Part shown: in pieces, positions 1-14,590 of the stretch | Position numbering within the stretch: position 1 is the first letter of the stretch | Layout of the letters: every line of letters starts with the position of its first letter | Source: Pogonophryne albipinna | Taxonomy: Eukaryota; Chordata; Actinopteri; Perciformes; Artedidraconidae | Reading direction: 5' to 3' | DNA: 64,000 nucleotides | Assembly: GCA_028583405.1 (NCBI GenBank) | Contig: CM053260.1 | Coordinates: 19,298,813 to 19,362,812, forward strand | Notes under the pieces: model-generated | Told to the model about the DNA's origin: nothing | What the model saw: the letters and a program-made list of their open reading frames with translations, nothing else | Database searches by the model: none | Translations under genes and position numbers: made by a program

Positions 1-1776
<1,776 letters not shown>

Positions 1777-1909
1777 ACAGCAATGAAACGAATACTCTGA
1801 CATTTACATTTGCATTTTCTGACTCTATCAAGATTGTATAGGGTACTGTGTATCTAATAAAGTTATGATGGGACAGTGTAGTAGTGGATGCAAATGTACA
1901 CACAGCTGA

Positions 1910-2698
1910 ATGAGCCTGTTGCAATGCAGGAAGAGTAAGTGCATTGAACAAATCAATGACTGGATGTGTCAGAACTTTCTCCAATTAAACAAAGATCAAA
2001 CTGAGGTATTGGTTTTTGGAGCCAAGGCAGAACGTATAAAAGTTAGCGCTGAGCTTCAGTCTGCAATGTTCAAAACAACAGATAAAGCCAGAAATCTAGG
2101 TGTAGTCATGGACTCTGACCGGAGTTTCAACAGTCACATTAAAACAGTTACTAAATCAGCCTACTATCACCTAAAGAACATATCTAGGATTAAAAGACTA
2201 ATGTCACAGCAGGATTTGGAAAAACTTGTCCATGCTTTTATCTTCAGTAGACTGGACTACTGCAATGGTGTCTTCACAGGTCTCACTAAAAAATCTATTA
2301 GAAAGCTGCAGCTGATTCAGAACGCCGCTGCTCGAGTCCTCACTAACACTAAGAAAGTGGATCACATCACTCCTGTTCTGAAGTCTTTACACTGGCTTCC
2401 TGTGTGTCAAAGAATAGATTTCAAAATACTGCTGCTGGTTTATAAAGCACTGAATGGTTTAGGCCCAAAATACATTTCTGACCTCCTGCTAAATTATGAA
2501 CCATCCAGATCTCTCAGGTCTTCAGGGACTGGTCAGCTTTCTGTCCCCAGAGTCAGAACTAAACATGGAAAAGCAGCGTTCAGTTATTATGCTCCAAATA
2601 TCTGGAACAAACTCCCAGAAACCTGCAGGTCTGCTACAACTCTTACTACTTTTAAATCCAGGCTGAAGACTTTTCTTGTTGCCGCTGCTTTTAATTGA
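1910..2698 (+). pseudogene. L2 LINE ORF2 C-terminal fragment
   Basis: An open frame of 262 residues matching the region downstream of the RT active site in L2/Rex-type fish LINEs. Recognisable blocks are NFLQLNKDQTEVL (residues about 22-34), SRLDYCNG (about 112-119), LQLIQNAAARVL (about 133-144), HITPVLKSLHWLPV (about 152-165) and the C-terminal TFKSRLKTFL. The FADD catalytic box would lie upstream and is absent. The first roughly 8-10 residues after the ATG are probably flanking DNA, so the ATG is not a natural start. The frame is uninterrupted, suggesting a fairly young insertion, but it is a truncated fragment and not a working gene. Confidence 0.85.
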
Positions 2699-2879
2699 TA
2701 TATTCATATCTCACACTGCACTGTAACTTTTATTATCTTTGCTTTTAAATGAGTGTTTTTAGATATCATTTTATAATATGTTTCTTAATGCTCTTAATGT
2801 CTTTCGTTTTTGTAAAGCACTTTGAATTGCCTTGTGTTGAAAGGTGCTATATAAATAAACTTGCCTTGCCTTGCCTTGT
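1930..2879 (+). mobile_element. L2-type LINE, 5'-truncated 3' end
   Basis: A reverse-transcriptase C-terminal region is followed by a short 3' UTR (2699-2850) and a 3' tail of TTGCC pentamers after a TATAAATAAA motif (about 2850-2878). Tandem short units at the 3' end and 5' truncation are typical of L2/CR1-group LINEs inserted by target-primed reverse transcription. The 5' boundary is estimated from where the protein similarity begins. I could not define a target-site duplication. The copy lacks the endonuclease and the catalytic RT core, so it cannot move by itself. Confidence 0.85.
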
Positions 2880-5800
2880 TGGAAGGTTTGCCATATAAAA
2901 ATGAAAAACAATGTCATGAAAAACAATGCTTTTTTTCATCTTAAATGAATGAAGAAGTTCAATTTAATACCACAATGCACAGCATCCAGAACAATAATAT
3001 CAGCTATAGATAATTGAAAATCAACTGCAAATATTCAAAGACAATCATTACTGCCTCTCATTACTGGATCCAATTTATGTATGCCTCAGGGGAGAAACTA
3101 GCAAATAATGGTTACGCTACTGTACACAAATACAACTGCTACGTCTGTGGAAAGTTTGGATTGAAAATGTTTTTGTTACTCCTCAGGGCTACGCAGCATC
3201 ATTAGCATATTTTTTCTCTCCTGACGACTGTAAATTCAGCGAATATAGCCCTGTGGTGGGTAAGGTGGGCAGACGGCAGACTGTATAAATACACAGAGTC
3301 TGTCTGAGGGCAGCAATGTGGACCCCACCTGCCCACCATCAATCAATATTACAGTGGCCACTGGCAGCCCAATCGCCTTTTTATAGGCCTGTGAAATGAT
3401 CAAACATCTGCTCATAACCATACTTCTTATAAAGGTGGATCATACATGCAATTTCCAATTCTGATGGTATCATGCTGCACAACAGGATGTAACAACCACA
3501 ATACAGTACACTTAGCCAGAAGTGTGTACAATGACCGATAAGGAAGTATATGCATCCTTAAAAATCATCAGGCTTATTGAGACTTGATCAAATGGGTTGG
3601 TTCAATGGAGGACACATGAAGCTACTGGTCATCCTATTCACTGCCCAAAAAACTTTGGTGGGAAGCATCAACTGTTTCCTTGTTTACCGATTAGAAGTCG
3701 TTGATGAAAGCTCAGTGAACATGATAAAAGTTGAGGCCAGTAACTACTTTGGCAGATTTAGTAGACAAAGGTTGCGGGGGCCTGGTCCATGGAGAGGGGG
3801 AATGAATCCAACTGGTCCAAGGTTAATGGTGGCCTGGAACAAAATGGATTCAGTGCCAGGGGCGTGCTGACAGGTGATTTGACATGAGCGAAGGTGGGCC
3901 ATCAATCTCCAGTTGGCCCCTATGACCCTCCCCCGCACGGCCGTAGCAGCTAGGGGGCGCCAGGTGTCATGGTGCTCTGACCTGTACGGGTCTCCAGATA
4001 GCCCACCTGCTGTCTGCCTAAAGATCCCCCGTAGGCTAGAAGAGACTCCCATCACTTCACGCTTGGCTGGCATAATGAAACTGTGATTGGGAGATAGTGA
4101 ACTGTGACAGGCAGCAGTAGACTCAAAGTCTTCAAGCCACATTCAAACCACTCGCTGCAGGTTTTCCTTTAACGGCCCACTTTTCTCTTGAACCAGTCTG
4201 ACAATTTAATGGTGCAAAAATGATAATCTGCCAACCTATCTTTAATAAGCTTTCAAACTCTGTGTAGTTTTTTCTCGTGTACTGTAGAATAAAGGGATTT
4301 TCGTAACTCATCCAACCTGAGGAGAAATATGACGTATGCTGAGGCAAAAAACTACTATGTGTAGTGTCATTATGTGCATGCGTGTAAACACGCTCCATCG
4401 TGCAACGTCCCCCCCCAGGGAGGCTTGGCTCCACGTTTAAACCTGACATAAATTCCCTGTCACAAAGCCCTAGGGCAGCCAGGCTTGTAGGCACAAAAGC
4501 AAATATTTCCGTTCCTGATCATGGCCAATCCCTTTTAACATCCCCACCCACTGACCACCCTCCCCACCCTCCTCTGAACCTACCCTAGCGCCGCAAGCCA
4601 GCCATTTGTCACAAAGTAATTATAGAATTATCGATTGGCAAGCAATTAACACCTTTCTTCTCTTTTTCCACCCTCCTCCTTGCCCCACCCAACCCCCTCC
4701 ATCCCATCCTTTAATTTGAAATTGGAGAGAGAGAGAAGGGGGAAAAAAGCTGTGGGAGTAGCACATTTAATCCTGCTGGCATTTCCTAGTTCTCCTCAAA
4801 TGAATAGGGCGACAGGGACAAAATGGCTTTTCTATCTCTCCCTCTGTTTTCTCTGTTATTTCTCTCCTTGTCTTGCCTGCTGATCTATCTTTAACAGACA
4901 GGGAACTGCTTAGAGTACAGCCAAGCACTCTATTCTGGCCGGGATGAATGAAAACACCATTAACCCTCGTTCAAAAAGAACACCTTGCATGCTTCATAAC
5001 AACCGCATAGCTCCTGATATAGATAGCTGTAACGATTGTGTTGAACTCTCAAAGGGAAAAGAACAAATTAGTCGGGCTGTTCTCATACGCCATTTGTCCA
5101 TTTACCTACGAGACTGAATCCACTGTAATTTGTATCTCAATAAATCAATGTGTATGTAATCCATGTATGGACCAGAAATGATAAAGAGTGACAAACTTCG
5201 ATTACGGAGGAGAAGGAGGCTGATTTTGTGATGTCACTTACCAGTTTTAAGAAAATGGGAAAAATACTTTTTGGGCCCCATGGCCTCACTTGACATGTAA
5301 CAAGGAAGAACACATGAATTCCATTGTTTGGCGAAACATTGTTTTGCCTAAAGCCTGGAGCTGTTCCTGTGGGCTTGATGAAAACAGCTTGGTTTGTCTT
5401 GTAACTTCCATACTTAAGTAAACTTACTTTAGTAATTATTTTATTCTCAATGTTGGCTTATTTGTCACGTAATTGCGTCACTGTAGTTATATTTAACCAA
5501 ACCACAATCCTAACCTAAAACCTACGCAAACAGTGGAAGTTTATTTTGAAAACACTGTATGAATACATGAAAAGGAAATTGTTGCCAGACATTCATAGGG
5601 GCATGCACAAAAAATTAGGAATTTGTTTTTGTAAAATACCATACAAGCTGTGCTATGGGGTTGTGTTGAACTAGAGACTATTTTCTTTTCATATTTGGCA
5701 GACTTTACTTTACATCTTCTTCCTGTCCTGTTTTCCAGCTGCCACTGCAATAGTGGTCCAGATGGACGTGCGGGGGAACAGTGCTAGAACCTCCGGCTGG

Positions 5801-5990
5801 CAGGTGTCTGAGTCAAGATGGATGTCATGGAACATCACCTTAGTAACATATGGATAGGGACAGGGGAGTTGATTCCCCTTCTGGCAAGTTTGGTAACACA
5901 TCTTCTCTTTCTGTTTATCAGTCTTTGCCTCCCTGCCATCTCTCATCTCTTGACTTTCATATTCTGCCTGCCGTGTCCACTAACAGGGAG
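2880..5990. other. No gene recognised
   Basis: Unique-looking DNA after the LINE. A small direct repeat of ATGAAAAACAATG occurs at about 2900-2935. C-rich runs lie near 4543-4590 and 4670-4705. The longest frames (132 residues minus at 3744-4142, 120 residues minus at 4132-4494) have no recognisable domain and no coding signature. Confidence 0.55.
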
Positions 5991-5993
5991 TTA

Positions 5994-7070
5994 GGCCCCG
6001 GCTACACAGAGACGAAACGTGTCGAATCCGCTAACGTTCTCTATCGTATAGACCAGGGATCACCAACTACATTTGTCCAAGGGCCAACATTTATCCAAAA
6101 GACACTTTCGCGGGCCAGCGATGTTTAATATAGCCCCGAATTTTGAAGTTGTTGACCGGGGGGGGGGTTCTAGTGGAGCACGCTCAGGTACTGCGGAGCG
6201 CATAAAGCTTAGCAGACTCTTCATGCTAACGAAGGATCACTTCTAGGCTACTGTCCCGCAGCTCCTGCCTCTCTGTTGGACTCTGTCGCAGTGGGGCTAC
6301 TGCTGCGGAGCGCATAAAAAATTAGTAGGGGGCGAACGCACTAACCACTCCGCCAACGCCACAGTCACCCCCGTCGTGCGGGCCGGATGATAATGTCTGG
6401 CGGGCCGGATGTGGCCCGCGGGCCGCCAGTTGATGGTCACTGGTATAGACGGTTCGTACACACGAGGCCGACACGGAAACGCGGATTCGGAGCCCGAATC
6501 CGATTGCCCTGTGATAACGGCTCCCAAGGTGGGTAGATCTGCGGACGAAATGCTCTGGGGGGCCAAACGGCTCCGTGTGTATGCCCTATACGATCATTTC
6601 CTGATAACGATGATGCCATAGCCCCGCCTCTCCCCACCTCTGCTGCTCACCCCCGCGTCATTGCTGATGTGTTTCGCCAACAACAACTACAATGGCGGAT
6701 CACAGGGTTGCTTTCGTGCTCCAGACGCAGTACTGACCATGCTACAGATGTTAGTGCAACATCTACAGCTCCTCTACCACAACCATCAGCAACAAGTGGA
6801 CATGGAGAACAACATGAACTACATGTTGCTAAATCCACCGCGGAGAATAAACAGAAGGGCAACCATGGCAACCATGCTCGGGGGTTCTTATTCGCTGCTT
6901 TTGGGGTATTTTGTGGCTGAAGTACATTGCCACTTGCATGTACTACAGCGTTTCCAGCGGGTCGAGCGGGTCTCGTGTGGACGGACACGTTTCTTGAGCC
7001 GATTCCGTGTGGACGGAAGACTTTTTTGATATCGAATTCGGTTCGTTTTCGTCTCCGTGTAGACGGGGTC
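5994..7070. mobile_element. PIF/Harbinger-like DNA element with a nested hAT
   Basis: The termini form an inverted repeat of about 26 bp with a few mismatches: the left end starts GGCCCCGGCTACACAGAGAC and the right end, reverse-complemented, starts GACCCCGTCTACACGGAGAC. Both ends are flanked by TTA (5991-5993 and 7071-7073). A 3-bp TWA duplication is typical of PIF/Harbinger, which is why I favour that superfamily. Without the nested hAT and its duplicated site (397 bp) the element would be about 680 bp. A frame of 122 residues at 6661-7029 rich in Gln, His and Leu may be a remnant of an element gene but is not identifiable. No transposase catalytic domain is visible, so it is non-autonomous. 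Confidence 0.7.
6054..6442. mobile_element. hAT-like non-autonomous element, 389 bp
   Basis: Inverted ends CAGGGATCACCAACT and (reverse complement of the right end) CAGTGACCATCAACT match at 12 of 15 positions. An exact 8-bp direct repeat, GTATAGAC, flanks the element (6046-6053 and 6443-6450), which is the duplication size of hAT elements. GGGCCGGATGTGGCCCGC lies close to the right end. No transposase frame is present, so movement would need one supplied elsewhere. It sits inside the Harbinger-like element and is therefore the younger insertion. Confidence 0.88.
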
Positions 7071-7073
7071 TTA

Positions 7074-10000
7074 ATGTAATTGAGATTTTTTTTCAGCTAA
7101 TTTTGAATACGAGGATATTTTCCCGCATCTGAAATGGAGCATAATATGTATTCTTAATCTATGGATCAAACCCAAAGTGGGTCACAGCTCTACTTTTAGT
7201 GTCTTTCCCCACAAAGTAAAAGTACCAATAAATATTAATGAGTCCGTATCCTAGGATGAGAGACTACATTTCTAATTTGGGTTCTGCACTGAAAAAGAAC
7301 CCCTGAGTTTCAGGATTTAATTTCCCGCTGCTTTCTCAAGTCAGGGGGGCAAAGATACTTCCAAATTACAATTCATGCTATCACACCAACGTTGGTGTGT
7401 TTTTCTGTGAGGCGCAGATAAGATAGAGCTGCTGTTGTCAGACATGACATCAATGGTGGAAAAAACATCTCATGTGGATGTAAAAAAGACAGTACTGAAC
7501 TCTTTTACATGGCAATAACACAACCTTGTTAATGAATGGGGGTATGTTTTTTTGATAAGGAGCTTAATAATGCATGATCATTTCTTAGTCTGGATTCATA
7601 GGGACCATATGATGAATGTAAGAAGGTCCAAAACATTGCTTTAAATATTTTAACAGTCTTAATGCATGGAAGGCTACTAATTTGCACGTATAAATAGTTG
7701 AAATGATTTGCCACACCCAGGACTCTCTCTTCCTGCCTCCTAATGCAGCTGACCTAATGTGAGTGGCATTAATTTGACAGCAATTTAGGAACAATTTGAA
7801 GCCATTGCGGGACCTTTCTCTTTCACGCTGTAGTGTTGATCAATAAATCCCCTCAGGATGTTATTCAAACACATACAGCAATATGCCTTCCTGAAAAACA
7901 CTGTGATATTGACCTGTTTTTTCTTGCCCTGCAGGCCTTCTTATTTTCTCAAAGAAGGGGTAACCCAGGAGACATTGTTGTGGCCCTCTGCTCTATGCAG
8001 GCTTTTTTTGGCTTTCACACCATGACTTTGTCACATGTTTCTTTAAAGCCTTCTTACACTTCTGCAATGCAATCTCTATGGCTGACATTTGAGAGAGATT
8101 GAAATAAAACATTGAAAAATCTATTTCTAGGTGTTATATCTTAGCTTGAGGTAACATCTTTATTTGTTTAAATGGAGTGCTCTTAAATCCTTAGTCATCA
8201 TCATTTTTTTGTCAAAAAGGACTCACAATTTCTCTACTTCCAGTGCCTTATCTTATCAGTGTTGCTACGACCTGTTGTAGGTAAAATTCATGCATGATAC
8301 ATGATATAATCAATCCTGGAATCATATGGAAAGGAAAGTATGACTAAAATAAATGTGAAAGCTTATTACGACAAACCCCATGAGATAATAAAAAAAACTC
8401 TGCAGCTCCCCTAAGCTTTATGGAGTTTTTGGTATTTAAGCTTAACATGGCTCAACTTTACTTTTTTGATTGACTTTCAACGCTCTTATCAACTTCATTA
8501 AAAACAGCAGAAAAAACAGCACCAAATATCAGACTGACAAAATTGTTGAAGTCCAAAATCAAGCTAGGTTATTGTGAGGTTAATAGGTTATTGTTTTGGG
8601 GGTGGGTTGGGTGCCAGGAGCAAAGTGGTGAGCACTTTTAGTTTTTACGGAAGGATTTTAAGCAAAAATAAGAAATATGTAAATGCTGTTACAAGTTATT
8701 TGTATAGGTTTTACTTTCTTCATTCATTTGTTTACTTTGGCTACTGCCCTTTCAATATGTGTACACATGGATTGTGTGAGGCAGTGATCAACAGATCAAT
8801 ACCTAAACTATGGATCCTGTAATATCTGTCATTTAGCAAACTATTGGTTTTCAAAAGAGTGGGATCAATATGGTAAATATATAAAGGGCTGTCTCTGTTT
8901 TACCCCGAAAAACACTGATCCCATTCCAGTTACTGCTTAATCGTTACAGAATCACATAATTACAAGCACATTATGGTCAAAGAAGGTATTAGCTGTTCCA
9001 TTGTATCTTGCTTAACCAAACTGCTTTCCGCTCACAACTTACTTAAAACAATACCCAGTGGTCAGAGGCAGTGGTAATACCAACATACAGTTTAAACATA
9101 TCAGAAATAGATCTCGAGATTGAACACACAGACTACTTGCCTGCAGCAAAAGCAAACAAGGAAAAAGAAGTGTCAGAGATACAAACATATTTCACTAATG
9201 GATGCCAACCCTCTGTGCTTCATTAACACCTGGATTTGTTAGCTCACATTTTAGTTATGCGAGAGCTGAAGTCAGTATTTGTTTCTGCTTGGTGGTGCAA
9301 AGTTTGAGTAACACCTAATTTATCAAGTTGTTGGTAGCAATGGTACTCCATTTCCAGACTCAGGTAGATGACATGCATTTAGGAAAGCCTGTTTGTTGTT
9401 TGACATGTCCTCTGCTTTAAAATTGATGCTATCATTCATTCAGTTGATATGATTTTGGAAAGTCACTACCTTGCAGGTTTTTTTACCACCCATGTGTCAT
9501 CCACATGTCTGAAGCATGGATGTATGAAGAGAACTGCATACAGCGTAGGAGGTGGGGCCCTGTTTAATCCTATCAAAGTTGCTCAGTGGCCCATGAAACC
9601 AAAGAAAATGTTTGATTGCTCTGTCTCATGAACAACACTTCATGAGAAAATAACTTTTAGGATATACTGGTTTAAATAAGGGCTATTTCAGTGTTCATGC
9701 TGCGAGGTTTAAATACCTCAACCTTTCAGACATCTCTTTCCCAATATAAGTCATTGGGAAAACATCGCTGATGGCATCATGTTATTTTTATATACATTCT
9801 CTGACTCTGAACCATAGCTTTAAGATCCTGTCTTGTATCTTTAATATTGCATCACCACCATTGGCAATACATATACTGGTAATACTTGGTATTGGGTCGG
9901 AACCAAACCTTGGTGTGTTGTCTATCAGTACTTGTAGGCTGCAATTAAGAATACATCGTTTTATACAAACTGACACTAGTTTGAGCATTTTATTTTACTG

Positions 10001-10150
10001 TAACAGAACAATTATTGCATCATGGGTTGGGGTTGAATCTTAGTGATAACAGCAGTACCAGCTACTGCAACCCCTCTTCCCCTTTGACAAATTGAATTCA
10101 TAAGCATTCAAACGCCCCTGCACCATTGAGGCGCCTTGAGCAAGGCCTAA
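7074..10150. other. No gene recognised
   Basis: AT-rich unique-looking DNA. An 18-bp perfect palindrome occurs at 7382-7399. Frames are all at or below 90 residues and unremarkable. No repeat ends, SINE boxes or LINE tails were recognised. Confidence 0.55.
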
Positions 10151-10526
10151 TGTTACGGTGTGTGAAGGAAGCAGGACCCAAATGCAGATTAAAGTGACAA
10201 AAATAACTCCTTTATTTCAAGGCTAAACTATTTACAAAGACTGACCAGAACACTCACCGCAGACCAAGTCATAACACAAGACGAACCGACAAAGACAGAC
10301 AGGAAAACCAGAACTTAAATACACACAAGACTAATCATACAAACAAGACACAGGTGAGGAGGGAGGAGAAAACACAGGGACACCAGGTGAACACAGTCGG
10401 GTAATCAGGGAGGGAAACCAGACAGAAGGCAAGAGGCAAAACAGGAGGTGAACACTTTTCAAAACAAAACAGGAAACCAAAGACAGAAAAAGACAAGACA
10501 AAACCCAACACAGACAGATCTTGACA
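10151..10526 (-). mobile_element. Probable solo LTR of an LTR retrotransposon
   Basis: Read on the minus strand, the 376-bp block begins TGTCAAGA and ends CGTAACA, the TG...CA boundaries of an LTR. It carries in the right order a TATA-like TATTTAAG (plus coordinates 10314-10321) and an AATAAA signal (10211-10216). No internal gag-pol, primer-binding site or second LTR is nearby, so a solo LTR from recombination is the simplest reading. The flanks (CCTAA left, CCTTT right) do not form an exact duplication. The class resembles fish Ty3/Gypsy LTRs from memory only. Confidence 0.6.
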
Positions 10527-13500
10527 CCTTTAGCTTTAACTGAAAGTCTAATTACTCAGGGGCCATCAGATCACACTGTGATTGTCCTGGAAAGCTTCCA
10601 GGAGTGAATGTGATCAGAGCGTTACTAAAAAAAGAGCATTACTCTCAGAAAACCAGATAAAAAAGTTAAAACCCCTACCTCCAATATAAAAAACCACATT
10701 CTTGCTTTTCTCTTTTACATTGTCTCGCTCTAACACCACTGCTAGCACAACACCTCTCTATTAGACAGTGACAAAGCTCTGACCAAACAGTTCAGTAACA
10801 ATTAGCTGAATTGTGAAGGTCAGGCATCAATGCGGATCAGTCTGTCATTGTACTGTGTGGGCTTTGTATAATGACTTGTTGATTTGTTTTACATAATGAA
10901 CAAAGGGAGAATACTGTATTAGAACATTGACCAAACAGGTCTGTTGACATCATTTATCCTCTTTATTTCAGTATAATGACTTAATGAGATAGTGTCTTCT
11001 GAATTTGGTTAATGAGAATAAGAAAAGGCTGTGGGAGCAACAGGTTGGCCTTCAGGAGGAGCTGCGAGAAACTGCATGGAAATAGAGTTGTAGGAATGTT
11101 GAGTGGAACGAGGGCAAGCTGGCATACAGAGTGGAGGACCATGGCGCTGGTCTTGTTCCCAGTCGGGCCAGGACCTGTGAGCATGAGGTGGACACCCCTC
11201 ATCAGCCCCCGTCCAAACCCCTATACTTGCCTTCCAGGCTCTCATTTTCCACATGATTAGCTTGCCACCTGTCCTCCGGCTGGCCCTTGGCCTCCGGGCC
11301 CCGCGCGTCACGGCACCATTTAGCACTAGCAATATTTTCACCGAGACACGCTTCATCACTGTGGAGCTGATAGAAAGAAAGTCTCAAAATGTTTTAATGG
11401 ATTCATGCATTGTGAACAGTTAAAGCAATGTAACATTTTCACTCTTTTTTTCACATATTTGAAAAATAGTGTTTGTCATTCTTTAAGTTTATAGATTCAC
11501 GTCCAAAAATGCAAAGTTTGAGCAAAAATCTAACTATACAAAAATTCAAAGACAAAACTACACATCACATTGATAATCTTAGTAACAATCACCTTGAGTT
11601 CCTTCAGTTTTAGATGTCATTCCTGTCATCTAAAACTACACTACACGTCATTACAGTGTAGTTCTTTTATGAATCAGTGGAAGGCACTGTTTACTACAGA
11701 ATACCTGCTCTGAAGCTCAATAGCTGAGCTGACGTCTGCACAGCCGTAGCTACCAATACTTCTGCTAAGATGACAAATGTGAATTGATTTATTGACTTTT
11801 CTTATTATCACAGCATCACCATATTACTAATGCATAAAGATATTAACATTTAAAGATTTTTAATTAACGACCATCATCTGTAACCGTCTTCAAACTTGTT
11901 CAGACGTCATGTATCATACACTACTGCTCATCAAATGTACAATTCCTATTATTTAACATTGGAAAGTAAGAATTGTTCCCAATTTCAAAACAACGCTTCA
12001 AATCTTTTCTCACAGTACAGTTCAATTCAGATAACATTAAAGGTGTGTTTTTTGTGCAAACTGACAGGCTGATTTTATTCCTCTCTTCTGAATACATTTT
12101 CCACCTGTTTGAACCTGTTGTGTGATGCACAGTGGCACAGCGCGACACACCGTGTTATCCCCTAGTAATTCAGCCCTCTGGTAATACATTTATGCTCCGT
12201 CAGAGCAAGGGATTGGCCCTGACCCGTGCTGGCCTTGCCTCTGATGTTGGTGGCTTTAGACAGCAGGGACAAAGAGAGGGTTAAGAGAGATGGGGGTCAG
12301 AGTGTGAAAAGAGAAACTTCCTCCATTTAAAATTATGACAAGCCGGTGCAGTTAATAAATCGTAGCTCTCCACGTTCGTTTTCAGGCCTGCGTGATCATA
12401 CATAATAAGCCACTGAAATTCCATTACCACCGTTTGAGTTACCAGAGTAATCTTCATGAATATTTTAAGAGGATAATTGTAGTATCTGCCTTCGGAACAA
12501 AGTGGCACCTACCCGTATAAAACTAAACATTGATGAATCATTGAAAGGATGCCAGGTGAAGCTGTGTAGTCGGAGAATAATTCACATGTATTTATGTATG
12601 CTGTCCGATAATACAACTGATAGTGAAAGCAAAACATTCATGGCAATCACACCCACTTTTGTTTAAGACTTTAAGGTCATGCTACTGAGCCAGTAGTCTT
12701 TGTGTATTTTTGTCAATTAGAGTCTCCATGCTTGGAGATGCGACACATCAGACTATTCAGGCTAAATTGAACACAGGTGACAGTTTAACATCAGGGAGAA
12801 AGTGAAAGAAAGAGAGGGAAGAGGAGGAGGAGGGCGTCAGAGTAAAGTTTTTCAAGTCTTTGTCCCTCCTCAATTTGCATGCCTAATGAAGCTAAGCAGG
12901 AGTTAATAGCGGGTGTAATGACTTCTGACTGGCTGGGCTGTGGGCTGCTGGGACCGGGAAGGCTCTGAATGGCTGACTGTGGAGCAAGGTGGGCAGAGGC
13001 AGGTAGGGAAACACTGTGCGGGTGACGGAGCAGAGGAAACTTGACTCACTTCTCGAAAAAATTCAGAAGAACTTCACTCCGCGATTCAAATGTGGGCTAT
13101 TTCTCCCAAAAAAACACAATGTATTTACAAAAGACCTATGTTTTACATATGTAAACAGCTTTTTGTGATATATATTATTATTTTTGTGGATTTGAAAGTT
13201 TGGAACAAGTAGGAGAACAACATCCATAAAACTGTGCCATATTCAGAGCTAAACAATGTTTTTTCAGTTGACGAACAGTACATTTAACCAAGAAAAACAG
13301 TACATACAGTAATAACACTCCCCCAACAGACCTCGGAGAGCCTCTTGCAGTGTACAGGTACAGTTACTCTCACATTGTGCCCTTAATGCAACTTGGTTCG
13401 CTTCTGTTTTCATACATACTTGCTGCCCTTGACCTCAACCGACTCCCAACTGCAACCTTTGTTTAAGAAATACCATTACAGTTGACTGAAAGCTTGTTAG

Positions 13501-13775
13501 CCTGTGGATACTATTCCTGCTGCATGTGGAGTTCTGTAAGACTTGGATGCAGTTGGTTTTTATAGTTAAACCCCTTTCCTACTGGACAAATGCCCCACTA
13601 ACAGCACTCTGGTTTTGTCTTTATTTAGAAAGATTACAATCACATTCTTTCCTTGGAGAAATAACTCTATGTAGTCACAGGTGTAGGCTCCCGCTCTGAT
13701 TGGCAGTGATGGAAACATGACACCCTGAAGCGATGCGGAAACAAATACAGAATAAATAAGCCATTTCTGCTGATA
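10527..13775. other. No gene recognised
   Basis: Mixed-composition unique-looking DNA. A GC-rich stretch at about 11270-11320 sits in a 116-residue minus frame with no known domain. A purine-rich run lies at about 12795-12840, followed by an octamer-like ATTTGCAT near 12876. No mobile-element ends were recognised. Confidence 0.5.
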
Positions 13776-13868
13776 CTACATACCAGTGACGTGCGGTGAG
13801 GTTCATGGCTGGTGAGGCACTGACTCTTTCAGAGTCAGATTTACAAATATTATATATTTTGACCTTAA

Positions 13869-14211
13869 AGGTGGCGGGGTAGGTAATTTTGGAGAAACCA
13901 GCTCGAGTGCGCTAGAATTTGAAAATACACAGCCCCTCCTCCAACACACACGAACGCGCACATGACCAATGAGGGCACGAGATAAGTTTGTGCACAGATG
14001 GAAGGCTGACAGGCAGGTTATTTTAGCCGGGCCGGCTAAAATGAGTGGTCGTGCTTTTTACAGTACTACGGCTTCCACAGATGAAATGTTTTTATGTATT
14101 TTTTGTCAAAGCACTTCAGATATTCATTGCTATCGGGATGTTAAGAGCATTCCATGGAATATAACAAAAAGTGTATATCGTGCCGGTTTCTCAAACTTAC
14201 CTACCCCACCT
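13869..14211. mobile_element. TTAA-target MITE, family 1 copy 1 (343 bp)
   Basis: Flanked by TTAA on both sides (13865-13868 and 14212-14215). The ends form an inverted repeat of about 28 bp starting AGGTGG[C/-]GGGGTAGGTAA. TTAA duplication with no transposase suggests a Kolobok- or piggyBac-mobilised MITE; the AGG-type end favours Kolobok. Its centre has a near-palindrome built on ATTTTAGCCGG and CCGGCTAAAAT (14022-14044). Copies 2 and 3 lie in this window in the opposite orientation. Confidence 0.85.
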
Positions 14212-14369
14212 TTAATCGAAATATTCTGTTATTTTCAAAAGCTTTTTTAGTCTGATGCTTTGATTCATTTTAAACAGACCATTCAACAAAAGGATAGCCT
14301 ACCCAAAATCTAAATATTGGATTGTTCTCTCTTAGTAAGATCCAATTTTCATTACAAATGTGGTCTTAC

Positions 14370-14590
14370 CTTGACTTGAAGATGAAGTCCATGCTATCCT
14401 TCTGGACAACAATCTTTATTACTTTTTTGTAAAAGTCCTCCTTATCTTCCTCTAGTTTCAAAAGCCTAGCTTGTTGTTTTCGTCTACCATCTCTGCGTAG
14501 AATAACAGTAGCAACAAGAACCTGTGGGCTCACTTGCGCCCCCTTCAGTGCGGCAGAGGTTATGGCTGCCTCCCCTGGTGCTTTTTTCAT
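14370..14590 (-). pseudogene. Exon-like ORF inside the hAT-like element
   Basis: A minus-strand frame opens with ATG at 14590 and runs about 74 residues, ending in a Lys/Glu-rich, possibly helical segment. The in-frame TAA overlaps a good splice donor (AAG|GTAAGA, GT at plus 14369-14368), so this could be a first coding exon rather than a complete protein. No domain is recognised. Its position inside the hAT-like element suggests an element-encoded or captured exon. Function unknown. Confidence 0.35.

Noticed and set aside
3744..4142. 132-residue minus-strand frame
   Set aside because: No recognisable family or codon pattern; lies in a GC-richer patch where stops are rarer.
13969..14250. Frame beginning MRARDKFVHRWKADR, shared with a frame at 26796-26978
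   Set aside because: The shared residues come from homologous copies of the same TTAA MITE; the frames diverge by stops and shifts, so this is not a conserved protein.
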